Assembly (NCBI GenBank): GCA_013822245.1
Contig: PNKE01000032.1
Span: 1 to 64,000, forward strand
Direction: 5' to 3'
DNA: 64,000 nt
From: Candidatus Solibacter sp.
Lineage (GTDB): Bacteria; Acidobacteriota; Terriglobia; Bryobacterales; Bryobacteraceae
Shown here piece after piece: positions 7,773 through 16,494 of the stretch. Position 1 is the stretch's first letter. Each line of letters starts with the position of its first letter. The translations under genes and the position numbers were made by a program. The notes under the pieces were generated by a model, which was not told the DNA's origin, searched no databases, and worked only from the letters and a program-made list of their open reading frames with translations.

Positions 7773-9431
7773 CTAGATCCCCTCTCCCGGTTGCACCGCG
7801 TCATGGTCGAGAAACACCCCGGCCCGCCGCAGCCGCTCTATCAGTTCCAGCACGGCCTCGTCCGGGTCCGCCGACAGGCCCTGCGCATCGATCCCGCCCT
7901 CGCCGCCCGGCCGCGTGTCCAGCACGATCAGCCCCGCGCCGGTCAGCGCATCCACGGCCACATCGTCGCGGTCGCGCAGGAACACATGCGCGCCCTGCTC
8001 GATCAGCGCCCGCTCGGCCAGCGGCGCAATCTCCCCGCGCCCTGCCAGCGCAACCCTCGCCGAGGTGTGCCCATAGAGCGCAGTCCTTTCAGCCGCCGTT
8101 ATCGCGGCCGACTCAAACTCGATCCTCGACTTCCGCCGCTGCTCCAGCCGCGCCGCCCGTTCAATCAGCCCCGCGGCCATCGTCAGATTCGTGATCGGGT
8201 CAATCAGGATAAACCCGCCCGTCGACCGGTTCTCCCGGTACGAATCAAACACCAGCGGCTCGGCCGTTTCAATCTCCACCTGCCCGATGTCGTTCAACTG
8301 CAACGCCGCTGCGGGCAAAGCTTCCAGCTTCTCCACATCCCAGCGATGGACAATCTTCGTCACCCTTGCCGGCACCGTCCTCGGACCCTGCTGCAACAGC
8401 CACGTCGCCCCTGCCGCCAGCGCGTGTTCGTTCATCCAAACCACGTTGGCCACAATCCGCCGCGCCAGCTTCGGCGCCGCCGCCGCCAGAGCAATCACGT
8501 CGCCCCGCGCGATATCGAGTTCGTTCTCCAACTCCAGCGTCACCGACAGCGGCGCAAACGCCTCGTCCAGATCCCCGTCAAAAGTGACAATCCGCTTCAC
8601 CCGCGTCGTGCGCCCCGAAGGCAGCGCCACCACCTCATCGCCCACCTTCACCCGCCCGCTCGCCACCTGCCCGGCATAGCCCCGGAAATCCAGATGCGGC
8701 CGGATCACCAGTTGCACCGGAAACCGGAACTGCGGCGCGTACGCCGGCGGTTGCAGCGTCTCGATTAAATCCAGCAGGCTCGCGCCCTGATACCAGGGCG
8801 TCCGCGCCGAAAGCTCGACGACATTGTCGCCGTCCAGCGCGCTCACCGGCACGAAATCCGCCTGCGCCCCGTCCAGGTGCACCAGCAGCGCCGACGCCTG
8901 CTTTCGGATCCCCTCGTAGACCTCCTCCGAGAAATCCACCAGGTCCATCTTGTTGATGGCAAAAACCAGCCGCCGCACCCCCAGCAGCCACGCAATGAAC
9001 GCATGACGGTGCGACTGCGCCAGAAACCCCTTCCTTGCATCGATCAGAATAATCGCCAGCTCCGCCGTCGACGCCCCCGTCGCCATGTTCCGCGTGTACT
9101 GCTCATGGCCCGGCGTATCGGCCACGATGAACTTCCTTCGCGGCGTCGAAAAATACCGGTAGGCGACGTCAATCGTGATCCCCTGTTCGCGCTCGGCCCT
9201 CAGCCCGTCGGTCAGCAGTGATAGATCCACGCCGCGCGAAGCCCGGTTCACCTTCGACCGTCCGATCTCGTCCAAATGGTCTTCCCAAACCTGCTTGGAA
9301 TCGAGCAACAGCCTGCCGATCAGCGTCGACTTGCCGTCGTCCACCGACCCGGCCGTCGAGATCCGCAGCAGCGGCTTCTCGCCCTCGGGCGCCAGGAAAT
9401 GATCGAGCGTCAACGAAGCGCCGGTTGCCAT
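7773..9431 (-). CDS. cysN: Sulfate adenylyltransferase subunit 1 (CysN) with a degenerate APS-kinase-like tail
   Basis: 552 residues; the GTPase that drives ATP sulfurylase with CysD. G1 GSVDDGKST (about 28-36), REQGITIDVAYRYF, G3 DTPGHEQY (105-112) and G4 NKMD (160-163) are intact, followed by EF-Tu-like beta-barrel domains. From about residue 425 the protein continues for about 130 residues. This tail resembles an APS-kinase domain in layout (VALAGRGEIAPLAERALIEQ where GLSGAGKST... is expected, then GAHVFLRD and GAGLIVLD) but it lacks the GKS/T P-loop and is shortened. So it looks like a CysNC fusion whose kinase half has decayed. Its ATG overlaps the cysD stop by one base. Confidence 0.92.
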   Translation of the reverse strand: MATGASLTLDHFLAPEGEKPLLRISTAGSVDDGKSTLIGRLLLDSKQVWEDHLDEIGRSKVNRASRGVDLSLLTDGLRAEREQGITIDVAYRYFSTPRRKFIVADTPGHEQYTRNMATGASTAELAIILIDARKGFLAQSHRHAFIAWLLGVRRLVFAINKMDLVDFSEEVYEGIRKQASALLVHLDGAQADFVPVSALDGDNVVELSARTPWYQGASLLDLIETLQPPAYAPQFRFPVQLVIRPHLDFRGYAGQVASGRVKVGDEVVALPSGRTTRVKRIVTFDGDLDEAFAPLSVTLELENELDIARGDVIALAAAAPKLARRIVANVVWMNEHALAAGATWLLQQGPRTVPARVTKIVHRWDVEKLEALPAAALQLNDIGQVEIETAEPLVFDSYRENRSTGGFILIDPITNLTMAAGLIERAARLEQRRKSRIEFESAAITAAERTALYGHTSARVALAGRGEIAPLAERALIEQGAHVFLRDRDDVAVDALTGAGLIVLDTRPGGEGGIDAQGLSADPDEAVLELIERLRRAGVFLDHDAVQPGEGI

Positions 9432-10336
9432 TAAAAGTACCCCTCGCGTTTCTTCAACTCCATCGATCCTTCCTGGTCGTGGTCGATCACCCTGTTCTCA
9501 CGCTCAGACCGCCTCATCGCGGCCAACTCGTCGATAATCTTGCCGATCGTGTCGGCTTCCGAACGGATCGCCCCGCTGCACGGCGTGCACCCCAGCGTCC
9601 GCATCCGGCACATCACCGTCCGCGGCTCCTCGCCCGGCAGCGTCTTCACATTCGATTCCAGCGGGATAATCGTATTCCCCCTCACCAGCACCTGCCGCGG
9701 TTTGGCGAAATACAGCGGCACAATCGGAATCGACTCCAACTCGATGTACCGCCACACGTCCATCTCCGTCCAGTTCGACAACGGGAACACCCGGATGCTC
9801 TCGCCCGGATCCACTTTGCCGTTGTAGACGTTCCAGATCTCCGGCCGCTGATTCCTCGGATCCCACCTTCCGTCACGGTCGCGGAACGAAAACACCCGCT
9901 CCTTGGCCCGCGATTTCTCCTCGTCCCGTCGCGCCCCGCCCAGCGCCGCATCGTAGCCGCCGGCCTCCAGTCCCTCCACCAATGCCCGCGTCCTCAACAG
10001 GCTGCAGCACTTCGACGTCCCCAGCGTGTATGGATTCGCCCCCTGCTCGATCGCCCTGTCGTTGGTGTGCACCAGCAGCTCGGCCCCGATCTCCGCCGTG
10101 AACCGGTCCCGGAATTCGATCATCTCCGGATACTCGTACGTCGTGTCTATATGCAACAAAGGAAGCGGGATCTTGCCCGGATAGAACGCCTTCCGCGCCA
10201 GATGCACCAGCACCGACGAGTCCTTCCCGATCGAGTACAGCAGCACCGGTTTACGGAACTGCGCCGCGGTCTCCCGCAGGATATGCAGACTCTCGGCCTC
10301 CAGGGCGCGAAGATGGGCAAGAACGAAGTCAGACAT
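9431..10336 (-). CDS. cysD: Sulfate adenylyltransferase subunit 2 (CysD)
   Basis: 301 residues, the usual CysD length. ATP pyrophosphatase fold with the PP-motif [14 protein letters not shown] (about 34-47), [19 protein letters not shown], then [42 protein letters not shown] and [12 protein letters not shown]. With CysN it makes APS from sulfate and ATP. It is the first gene of the minus-strand cys operon, close to a good sigma70-type promoter with an overlapping palindrome (10357-10386). Confidence 0.95.
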   Translation of the reverse strand: MSDFVLAHLRALEAESLHILRETAAQFRKPVLLYSIGKDSSVLVHLARKAFYPGKIPLPLLHIDTTYEYPEMIEFRDRFTAEIGAELLVHTNDRAIEQGANPYTLGTSKCCSLLRTRALVEGLEAGGYDAALGGARRDEEKSRAKERVFSFRDRDGRWDPRNQRPEIWNVYNGKVDPGESIRVFPLSNWTEMDVWRYIELESIPIVPLYFAKPRQVLVRGNTIIPLESNVKTLPGEEPRTVMCRMRTLGCTPCSGAIRSEADTIGKIIDELAAMRRSERENRVIDHDQEGSMELKKREGYF

Positions 10337-10356
10337 GCTTGGCTACTTAAAGACTC

Positions 10357-10386
10357 AGTATACACAATATACTTAATCTCTATCAA
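10357..10386 (-). promoter_or_regulatory. cys operon promoter with overlapping palindromic operator
   Basis: On the minus strand a -35 TTGATA (10381-10386) and -10 TATACT (10357-10362) are separated by 18 bp, about 20 bp upstream of the cysD start. Between them and overlapping the -10 lies GTATA-TTGTG-TATAC (10358-10372), a perfect 5-bp inverted repeat with a 5-bp centre. This AT-rich block stands out from the surrounding GC-rich DNA. A repressor site controlling sulfur assimilation is likely; the regulator is unknown. Confidence 0.6.
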
Positions 10387-10441
10387 CAATGCGGTGATTA
10401 TAGCCGACGACCAACCTCTCCGCCCGCCCGCCTCAACCTGA

Positions 10442-10780
10442 CTATTGCACTTCCGTCGTTTCCCGCTCACGCCGGCTGCCGCCCACCGTGTCCCGGACCT
10501 CTTCCCGTGCCTTGCGGATGTCCCGCACCGCTTCCCTTGTCGCTTGACGCGCCTCGCCGGCTGCGTTCCGGGTCTCTTCCCGGATCTCCTTGGCGGCCTC
10601 GCGAGTCTCTTCGCGAACCTCTCGGGCGGCCTCGCGCGCCTCCCGCGCGGCTTCCTGTGCAGCCTCGCGCGCCTCCCGCGCGGCTTCCTGTGCGGCCTCG
10701 CGGGCATCGCGAGGGGCGCATCCGGCGGTGAACAGTAAGCAAAGGGTCAGTGCAACTGGGACTCGCATGGTTGTTCTCAT
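10442..10780 (-). CDS. Small lipoprotein built of 11-residue (hendecad) repeats
   Basis: 112 residues. N-terminal signal MRTTMRVPVALTLCLLFTAGC with a lipobox ending in Cys21. The mature part is almost entirely six 11-residue units of the type EAAREAREAAQ / EVREETREAAK / EIREETRNAAG / EARQATREAVR, rich in E, R and A. Such hendecads form right-handed coiled coils or amphipathic helices as in LEA and apolipoprotein-like proteins. No enzymatic motif. Start could also be the second Met at 10768. The gene stands alone between cysD and the subtilisin gene. Role unknown; stress or envelope-related structure is a guess. Confidence 0.7.
   Translation of the reverse strand: MRTTMRVPVALTLCLLFTAGCAPRDAREAAQEAAREAREAAQEAAREAREAAREVREETREAAKEIREETRNAAGEARQATREAVRDIRKAREEVRDTVGGSRRERETTEVQ
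10629..10694. repeat. 33-bp tandem DNA repeat inside the lipoprotein gene
   Basis: Two nearly identical 33-bp copies (10629-10661 and 10662-10694) begin GCCTCGCGCGCCTCCCGCG and each encodes the 11-residue unit EAAREAREAAQ. DNA identity is much higher than between the other units, so this pair is a recent duplication and the repeat number may vary between strains. Confidence 0.8.
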
Positions 10781-10927
10781 CCCATCTTGCGCCCATTCTC
10801 CCCGGTTGCCAAGCGCCAGGCGGCCGGTATCGGAAGTTGCGCCGCCGCACAAGCAAGAACAGGCGGGACGCCGCCCAGCCGCCTGGGGATGTCCCGCCCG
10901 CTCAGAGGGCTTCGAATGAAACCGGGC

Positions 10928-12862
10928 TCAGTTCACCCTCAAGCTCGCAGTGGTGGACTTCACCATCGATCCCGAGGCGCCGGTGATGGTCAATGTGCGA
11001 GTCCCTCTTGGGGTCCGGGCCGTTGTGGCGATGCTCAACGTGCTGGTCCCGCTGCCTGTAATGGTCAGCGGTGTGAACGATGCGGTGCTGTCGGCAGGCA
11101 GGTTGGAAACCGTCAGGCTGACGGTCCCCGTGAAGCCGCCGGCCGCGGTCACCGTGACGGTGTAACTCGCCGTCGATCCGCGCTTTACCGTCACCGACGA
11201 CGGCGAGACGCTGATAGTGAACGACGGCAGCGGATTCACGGTGAGAGATATCGACGTTGTCTTCACCGTGCCGCCGGACGTGCCGCTGACCGTCACCGTG
11301 TAGGTACCCGCCGGGGTGCTGGTGGATGTGCTGATCGACAGTGTGGAATCCCCGGCCGCCGACAGCGAAGACGGGCTGAAAGACGCCGTCGAGCCCGTAG
11401 GCAGGCCGGATGCCGCCAGGTTGATCGTGCTGCCATCCCAATTCGAGACGGAAACCGCCACCGTGCTTTGCGCCCCGCTTCCTTGCGTCACGCTCAGTGA
11501 GGAGGGCGTGGCGGACAGCGTGAAGTCCTTGCCGGGAGGAGCGGCGCCGCAGGAGTTGAGTGCGTTGTAAGCGTTCAGCCTGCCGCCGGTTAACGTCTTG
11601 CCCAGAAGGGAGCTGACGGACTCGACACCGCCGAGAATCGCCGACTTCAGCCCGGCGGTGTCCAGGCCGCCGCATTTCGCGAGCACCAGCGCCGCCACGC
11701 CCGAAACGTGTGGAGCCGCCATCGAGGTGCCGCTCATGTAAACATATCCTGTCCTGGACGTCGACGCGATATACACGCCGGGCGCGCCCAGGTCCACCGA
11801 TGTCGCCCCGTAGTTGGAAAACGATGCCAGTTGGTCGCGGTTGTCGGTCGCGGCGACCGAGATCACATTGGCGACCTCGTAGCCCGCCGGGTAAGACGGG
11901 GTTGTGTCGTTGTTGGTCCCGCTGTTGCCCGCGGAAGCGACGAAAAGCATTCCGTTCGAGTTGGCTTGCTCGATCTTTTCCTTGAGCAGCGAAGAGTAGC
12001 CGCCGCCACCCCAACTGTTGTTCAGCACCCGTACATCCGCCAAACCCATCTGTTTCACCTGAACCGCGAACTCAATGGCGTTGATCGCATTGGACGTGGA
12101 GCCGCTGCCGCGGCTGTCCAGAAACTTCAGTCCCATGATGGATGCGGTCCAATTCACGCCGGTCACTCCCTTGCCGTTGTTTCCGGCCGCGCCAATCGTG
12201 CCCGACACGTGGCTGCCGTGGTCGTTGTCGTCGTTCGGATCACACGTCTTCGCGATGGCGTTGAAGCCGTGCGTACCGGCGGCGCAGGTGATCGTGGTCC
12301 CGCCTATATTGACGCTGAACGAACTGGGGGCCGACCAGATGTTTCCATTGAGGTCCTCATGATTGTAGGCGACGCCGGTGTCGATGACACCCACAACGTA
12401 GCTCTTCGATCCCGTGGTCATGGCCCAGGCGTCCGTGGCCTGAATGTCCATGCCGCTATACCCCGCCTGGCCTCCGATGGTCTGGCCCGTATTCTTCAGC
12501 CCCCACAACAGACCGTAATACGTATCGTTGGCGTCCACGGTCGTCCGGACGATGTAGTTCGGCTCCACCAACTCCACATCGGGATCGAATCGCAACAGTT
12601 GCATCAGCGCCACGATGTTCATCGAACCGGCTTTGATACGCCCGCTGTCGCCCGCGCCAATCAAATGCGCTTCGGCCGCGTTGGCCGCCGCGGCAAGCCT
12701 CGGCAATGCCGATGCCCTGCCAGGACGGAACTTGACCAGCACTTCCCCGGCTACGGCCTCCTTGCCGTTCACCACCTCCACCACGAACGGCTGGGCGAAG
12801 GAAGCCGCCGGAACCAGAAAACACAAGCCGGCCAACAAGGCCGGCATCAGTAGGGATCTCAT
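10928..12862 (-). CDS. Secreted subtilisin-like serine protease (S8) with two Ig-like domains
   Basis: 644 residues. Signal peptide ending around ASFAQ, a fervidolysin-like propeptide (VAGEVLVKFRPGRA to VELVEPNYIV), an S8 catalytic domain with Asp161 (VVGVIDTGV), His215 (DNDHGSHVSGT), oxyanion Asn (ASAGNSG) and Ser380 (YMSGTSMAAPHVSG), then two Thr/Ser-rich Ig-like repeats (about 455-548 and 552-644) sharing the pattern TVSGTSGGTVKT.TSISLTVN. ATG 12862 is chosen because AAAGGACG lies about 7 nt upstream; a Met 10 codons earlier would put charged residues before the signal peptide. Extracellular protein degradation, with the Ig domains likely holding substrate or cell wall. Confidence 0.9.
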   Translation of the reverse strand: MRSLLMPALLAGLCFLVPAASFAQPFVVEVVNGKEAVAGEVLVKFRPGRASALPRLAAAANAAEAHLIGAGDSGRIKAGSMNIVALMQLLRFDPDVELVEPNYIVRTTVDANDTYYGLLWGLKNTGQTIGGQAGYSGMDIQATDAWAMTTGSKSYVVGVIDTGVAYNHEDLNGNIWSAPSSFSVNIGGTTITCAAGTHGFNAIAKTCDPNDDNDHGSHVSGTIGAAGNNGKGVTGVNWTASIMGLKFLDSRGSGSTSNAINAIEFAVQVKQMGLADVRVLNNSWGGGGYSSLLKEKIEQANSNGMLFVASAGNSGTNNDTTPSYPAGYEVANVISVAATDNRDQLASFSNYGATSVDLGAPGVYIASTSRTGYVYMSGTSMAAPHVSGVAALVLAKCGGLDTAGLKSAILGGVESVSSLLGKTLTGGRLNAYNALNSCGAAPPGKDFTLSATPSSLSVTQGSGAQSTVAVSVSNWDGSTINLAASGLPTGSTASFSPSSLSAAGDSTLSISTSTSTPAGTYTVTVSGTSGGTVKTTSISLTVNPLPSFTISVSPSSVTVKRGSTASYTVTVTAAGGFTGTVSLTVSNLPADSTASFTPLTITGSGTSTLSIATTARTPRGTRTLTITGASGSMVKSTTASLRVN

Positions 12863-12892
12863 TTCATTTCGTCCTTTCGTCACTTTGCGCAT

Positions 12893-13195
12893 CCGATGTC
12901 CTTCATGCGTGTCAGGCCCCGGAGAAGCGGCAACCTACACTTCCCTGCCGGAAATAGCCCAAGAGGCGGCACGCCCACGTGCGGCTGTTTGACGCGCATG
13001 GCGGCCGTCTTACCCCTCACCAGACCGATGTTGGGGTAAATGGAGAACGTTGTCAACAATGTTCGCGCCTGAGCTTTCGGAAAGTATAGCCCCAGAATCG
13101 CGTCAGGCGTATACCCGATGGTCACTCGGTCAGGGGGAGTTGAATGCGCCTCGCCCACATCCGCCGGTCCCGCGGATCAGCCGCCCGCTCAGGGC
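12893..13195. other. Intergenic region upstream of the S8 protease gene
   Basis: About 300 bp between the protease start and the stop of the TIM-barrel gene. On the minus strand 12900-13000 is rich in short complementary GC stretches (for example GGCGTGCCGCC and GGGGCCTGACACGC) and could be a structured 5' leader. I could not fit it to a riboswitch consensus that I know. AT-rich words near 13030-13090 may hold a promoter. No coding frame is convincing. Confidence 0.35.
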
Positions 13196-14044
13196 CTATC
13201 CGGCAAGCCCGAACGCCTTCTTCATCGCCGCCGCGGTCTCCTGCAACGCCTGCTCCGCCGGCAGCGCCCGCAACCGCGCCGAAAACGGTTCGCACCGCGC
13301 CGGCGCATCGCAGCCCAGCGCCTTCAGCGTGCCCAGAAACGCCTTCATATCGATCACGCCCGTCTCGCACGGCAACGCCCGCGCACTGTCTTTCTGCTCG
13401 AGAACCGGAATCCCCGCCGGCGCGTCGTTCAGGTCAATGCAGACGATGTCGTTGTTGGTCAGCGTCTTCAGATCGTCCACCGTCTCCTGCGCCGTGAACC
13501 AGTGCCATGAATCCAGCAGGATGCCCACGTTCGGCTTGCCGATGGCTGCAATCAGTTCCTTCGTCTCTTTCATGGTGTGCACAAACGGATAGCGCCGCGC
13601 CGACCACGAGGTCTTCGGTCCGACGTACTCCAGGCCCAGCCGGCAATCCTGATCCGCCAGCACCGACGCCACCAGCCGCAACCGCTCCGCATGCAGCTTC
13701 ATGTTCTCGCTGAAGGTGAGCGTGTCGCTGCTTGGATTGATCCAGGTCCCCACCCGCGTCACCCCGGCCGCCCGCAATGCCGCGGCCCGGCGCGCCAGAT
13801 CGGCCACTCCCTGGCGGAACGTCTCGCCGTCCCGGCGGAAATCCACCGGCAACCCCGACGACCCCCATATCACATTCCTCGCCTTCATCTCCCCAAGCAG
13901 CTCCTGCAACTGCCGCCTCTCAAGCGAAGCGAGGAATCCAGAGTCCGCTTCCACCGCTTCAAAACCATACCGCGCCGCGTAGTCGATGGCCTGTCGCTGA
14001 TCGGCCTTTACGCCGATAGACCCACAGGAGAGTTGAATGGACAT
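13196..14044 (-). CDS. Sugar phosphate isomerase/epimerase-like TIM-barrel protein
   Basis: 282 residues of the xylose-isomerase-like TIM-barrel superfamily (AP endonuclease 2 fold). Visible motifs: the start SIQLSCGSIGVKADQRQAI, the strand/loop FEAVEADSG, GTWINPS, LGLEYVGPKTSW with a metal-binding Glu, VGILLDSWHWFTAQE with Asp and His ligands, and ARCEPFS with a late Glu. Substrate cannot be read from sequence. A start at 14044 is used because homology begins there; the frame is open another 23 codons. It runs divergently from the gene at 14163 with about 118 bp between starts. Confidence 0.8.
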   Translation of the reverse strand: MSIQLSCGSIGVKADQRQAIDYAARYGFEAVEADSGFLASLERRQLQELLGEMKARNVIWGSSGLPVDFRRDGETFRQGVADLARRAAALRAAGVTRVGTWINPSSDTLTFSENMKLHAERLRLVASVLADQDCRLGLEYVGPKTSWSARRYPFVHTMKETKELIAAIGKPNVGILLDSWHWFTAQETVDDLKTLTNNDIVCIDLNDAPAGIPVLEQKDSARALPCETGVIDMKAFLGTLKALGCDAPARCEPFSARLRALPAEQALQETAAAMKKAFGLAG

Positions 14045-14162
14045 TCTTGTGCCGCCCGCCGCGAGTACGGAAGAGAACGGCATAATGCTGAGATGGCGCC
14101 GGCTGATGAGCATGAAGGCCTCCTGCCCGGCTAGTTTATCGCGTATTCTGAATAGTCACCCG

Positions 14163-14591
14163 ATGATTCCGACCCTGGAGCAGATCGTGTCTCGTGTCGA
14201 CGACCCGGAAACCCCTGTCGTCTGGCTCGATCCCGCCATCCCGGACGAACTCTGGGCCGCCCTCCCTGCCGCCCTGCGCGCCCATGGATTCGAAGTCTTC
14301 CACATCGATGCTCTCGCCGAGGTGCCCGACCGCGACTCCCTCATGGCGCGCTTCGACCAACTCGCCCCCATCCCCGGCCAGGCCACCCGGGACTTCGAGT
14401 CGCTCAGAATCTGCCTCATGCGCATGGCCACCGGCCAGCCCCGCGGCTGGGCCGTTCTGTTCTCCAACCCCGGCCCCTTGCGCCACTCCGACGAAGCCGC
14501 TTTCGAGGAACTCATGGAAGCCCTCGAAATGGTCCACGAATCCCTCTACGAGATCCACGCCAAGTCCTTCAAGTTCGTCGTCAGGGATTGA
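14163..14591 (+). CDS. Small acidic protein, possibly barstar-like
   Basis: 142 residues, strongly acidic, no signal peptide or membrane segment. It holds DELWAALPAALRAHGFEVF, then DRDSLMARFDQLAPIPG, DFESLRICLMRM and RGWAVLFSNPGPLRHSDEA. The order (Arg/Asp-Ser helix, central acidic helix, hydrophobic strand) resembles barstar-type RNase inhibitors, but the usual W/D signature of barstar is not obvious. No barnase-like gene is next to it. Start taken at ATG 14163; the frame is open further upstream with no support. I am sure it is coding, not of its function. Confidence 0.5.
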   Translation: MIPTLEQIVSRVDDPETPVVWLDPAIPDELWAALPAALRAHGFEVFHIDALAEVPDRDSLMARFDQLAPIPGQATRDFESLRICLMRMATGQPRGWAVLFSNPGPLRHSDEAAFEELMEALEMVHESLYEIHAKSFKFVVRD

Positions 14592-14614
14592 CGCGTTCGC
14601 CCGGCTGCTGTTAA

Positions 14615-14645
14615 TTTAGTATTCGCTATGTTAGCGAATGCTAAA
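14615..14645. promoter_or_regulatory. 13-bp palindrome spanning the tetR start codon
   Basis: TTTAGTATTCGCT (14615-14627) and AGCGAATGCTAAA (14633-14645) are inverted repeats with 12 of 13 positions paired, separated by ATGTT. The putative ATG of the TetR gene is inside the spacer (14628-14630). This is the typical size of a TetR-family operator and suggests autorepression of the efflux operon. If translation starts at the next ATG (14670), the operator would lie fully upstream. Confidence 0.75.
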
Positions 14646-15269
14646 GCGCGCTCCGAAGCTCGGCAGCGCATGACCGGCGATGAGCGCCGCCAGACAATCG
14701 TCCGCACGGCGTTCGACCTGTTCGCTCAAAACGGCTTCCGCGGCACCACCACGCGCGAACTCGCCCAGGCCGTCGGCGTCAGCGAACCCGTCCTCTATCA
14801 GCACTTCTCCAATAAGAAGGAGCTTTACACCGCCATCGTCCAGCACCTCATCGAGGAAGGTATCGGCCGCTATGGTGATCAACTCGAAGCAGTGCTGGCC
14901 GAAACCGATAGGCGGCGCTTCTTTGAACAGCTCGGCCTGCTCATCCTCGCCTGGTACATGGACGACCCCCGCCTCATCCGCCTGTTGACCTTCAGTGCCC
15001 TCGAAGGCCATGAACTCGCCGAAATCTGGCACCAGCAGGCCTTCACCACCTTCTTTGCTCCCGTCATCGAGCGCGTCGGCCGCATGTCGGCCGCAGGCCA
15101 GTTGATTGACATGGAACCTGACGTCCTCGCGCGTTCGTTTATCGGTATGGTGGGCCACTACGGCATGATGACCGAAGTGTTCCACTACGGCGCCTTCGAC
15201 CTGAACCGTCAGGAGGTCGTGGCCCGGTTCGTTCAAGTCTTCCTCGACGGCGCCGGACGCCGCTCATAA
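14628..15269 (+). CDS. TetR/AcrR family transcriptional regulator of the efflux operon
   Basis: 213 residues. N-terminal TetR helix-turn-helix (RRQTIVRTAFDLFAQNGFRG, TTTRELAQAVGVSEPVLYQHFSNKKELY), then an all-helical ligand domain with aromatic patches (FFEQLGLLILAWYMDD, MMTEVFHYGAF). It is the first gene of a plus-strand block with an adaptor, RND pump and TolC, 19 bp upstream of the adaptor, so it is expected to repress that block. The palindrome at 14615-14645 overlaps the chosen start; an alternative start MTGDERRQ at 14670 would remove 14 residues and place the operator upstream. Confidence 0.88.
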   Translation: MLANAKARSEARQRMTGDERRQTIVRTAFDLFAQNGFRGTTTRELAQAVGVSEPVLYQHFSNKKELYTAIVQHLIEEGIGRYGDQLEAVLAETDRRRFFEQLGLLILAWYMDDPRLIRLLTFSALEGHELAEIWHQQAFTTFFAPVIERVGRMSAAGQLIDMEPDVLARSFIGMVGHYGMMTEVFHYGAFDLNRQEVVARFVQVFLDGAGRRS

Positions 15270-15288
15270 ACAAGGGACCTTTATACCG

Positions 15289-16488
15289 ATGCGATTTGCA
15301 ATTATTGTGCTCGGCGCCGCGGCGTTCGCCGCGGCCGGTTGCGGCGGGAAGCGGGAGGCGGGCAAGGCCGCGGCGCCACAAGCCGTCGAGGTGCAGACCG
15401 CGCTGGCCGAATCCCGCACCGTCGAACGCTCCATTATGGTCACCGGCTCGCTCCAGCCCGACGAAACCGTCACAGTCACCTCCGAAGTCTCCGGCCGCAT
15501 CAGAACCATCAACTACGACTTCGGCCAGCCGGTCCGCCGCGGCATGGTCGTCGCCGAACTCGATACGACGGAATTGAAGCTCCAGCTGGAACGCGTCCGC
15601 GCCACCCTCGCCCAGGCCCTGGCCCGCGTCGGCCTGCCCGCCGATGCCCCAGAGGACACCTCGCCTGAATCCACCCCCTCCATGCGCCAGGCCAAGGCCC
15701 AGTTCGACGACGCCCGCTCCCGCTTCGAACGCGCCGAAAAGCTCAACAAGTCCGGCGACATCGCCCAGGAACGCTTCGTCGAAGCCGAAAAGGCCCTCGC
15801 CGCCCGCCAGGCCGCCTACGACATGATGCGCGACGACAAACTCACCCAACTCGCCGCCATCAAGGGCCTCCGCGCCGACCTCCGCCTCGCCGAAAAGCGC
15901 GTCCGCGACGCCACCGTCGTCGCCCCCTTCGACGGCCAGGTCTCGGCCAAGCACGTCTCGCCCGGCCAGTACATCAAGGAAAACGTGCCCATCGTCACCC
16001 TCGTCAAGACCTCGCCGCTCCGCCTCCGCGTCGAAGTTCCTGAATCCGCCGTCGGTCTCGTCCGCGTGGGCACCGAACTCGTCTTCACCACTGAAGCCGT
16101 CGCCGCCACCGAATTCCGAGCCCGCGTCACCGAACTCAACCCCGCTCTCGATGCCCGCTCCCGCACACTCTCCGCCGAGGCCCGCCTGCTCGCCGCCGAC
16201 TCGCGCCTCAAGCCCGGCGCCTTCGTCCAGGTCCGCCTCGTCACCTCCGCCTCCTATCCCGTCATCGCCATCCCCAAGGCGGCCGTCTATACCGTCGCCG
16301 GCCTCAACAAGTTCTTCACCATCGAAGGCGGCAAGGCCGTCGAGCACAAGATTCCCGAAATCCTCGGCCGGAACGGCTTCGTCGAAATCCCCGATGGCCT
16401 CATCCCGGCCGGCGCCCAGGTGGCCGTCTCCAACGTCGCGCTGCTCACCCAGGGCGTGCCCGTCAAAGCCTCTTCCGGCAGGAGCTAG
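15289..16488 (+). CDS. RND efflux periplasmic adaptor (membrane fusion protein), lipoprotein
   Basis: 399 residues. Signal peptide with lipobox FAAAGC (Cys17). Domains in order: beta-barrel/lipoyl half (RSIMVTGSLQPDETVTVTSE, VSGRIRTINYDFGQPVRRGM), an alpha-helical hairpin (about 95-200, RFERAEKLNKSGDIAQERF), the second lipoyl half (ATVVAPFDGQVSAKHVSPGQ) and beta-barrel/MP domains ending with AVSNVALLTQGVPVK. Links the inner-membrane pump at 16495 to the outer-membrane channel at 19663. AAGGGA upstream is a weak ribosome-binding site. Same operon, 6 bp before the pump gene. Confidence 0.92.
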   Translation: MRFAIIVLGAAAFAAAGCGGKREAGKAAAPQAVEVQTALAESRTVERSIMVTGSLQPDETVTVTSEVSGRIRTINYDFGQPVRRGMVVAELDTTELKLQLERVRATLAQALARVGLPADAPEDTSPESTPSMRQAKAQFDDARSRFERAEKLNKSGDIAQERFVEAEKALAARQAAYDMMRDDKLTQLAAIKGLRADLRLAEKRVRDATVVAPFDGQVSAKHVSPGQYIKENVPIVTLVKTSPLRLRVEVPESAVGLVRVGTELVFTTEAVAATEFRARVTELNPALDARSRTLSAEARLLAADSRLKPGAFVQVRLVTSASYPVIAIPKAAVYTVAGLNKFFTIEGGKAVEHKIPEILGRNGFVEIPDGLIPAGAQVAVSNVALLTQGVPVKASSGRS

Positions 16489-16494
16489 TCCCCC

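Noticed and set aside
12900-13010. Possible riboswitch (c-di-GMP type) upstream of the S8 protease
   Set aside because: Some GC-rich complementary stretches, but the core of known riboswitch classes could not be matched; kept only as a possible structured leader.
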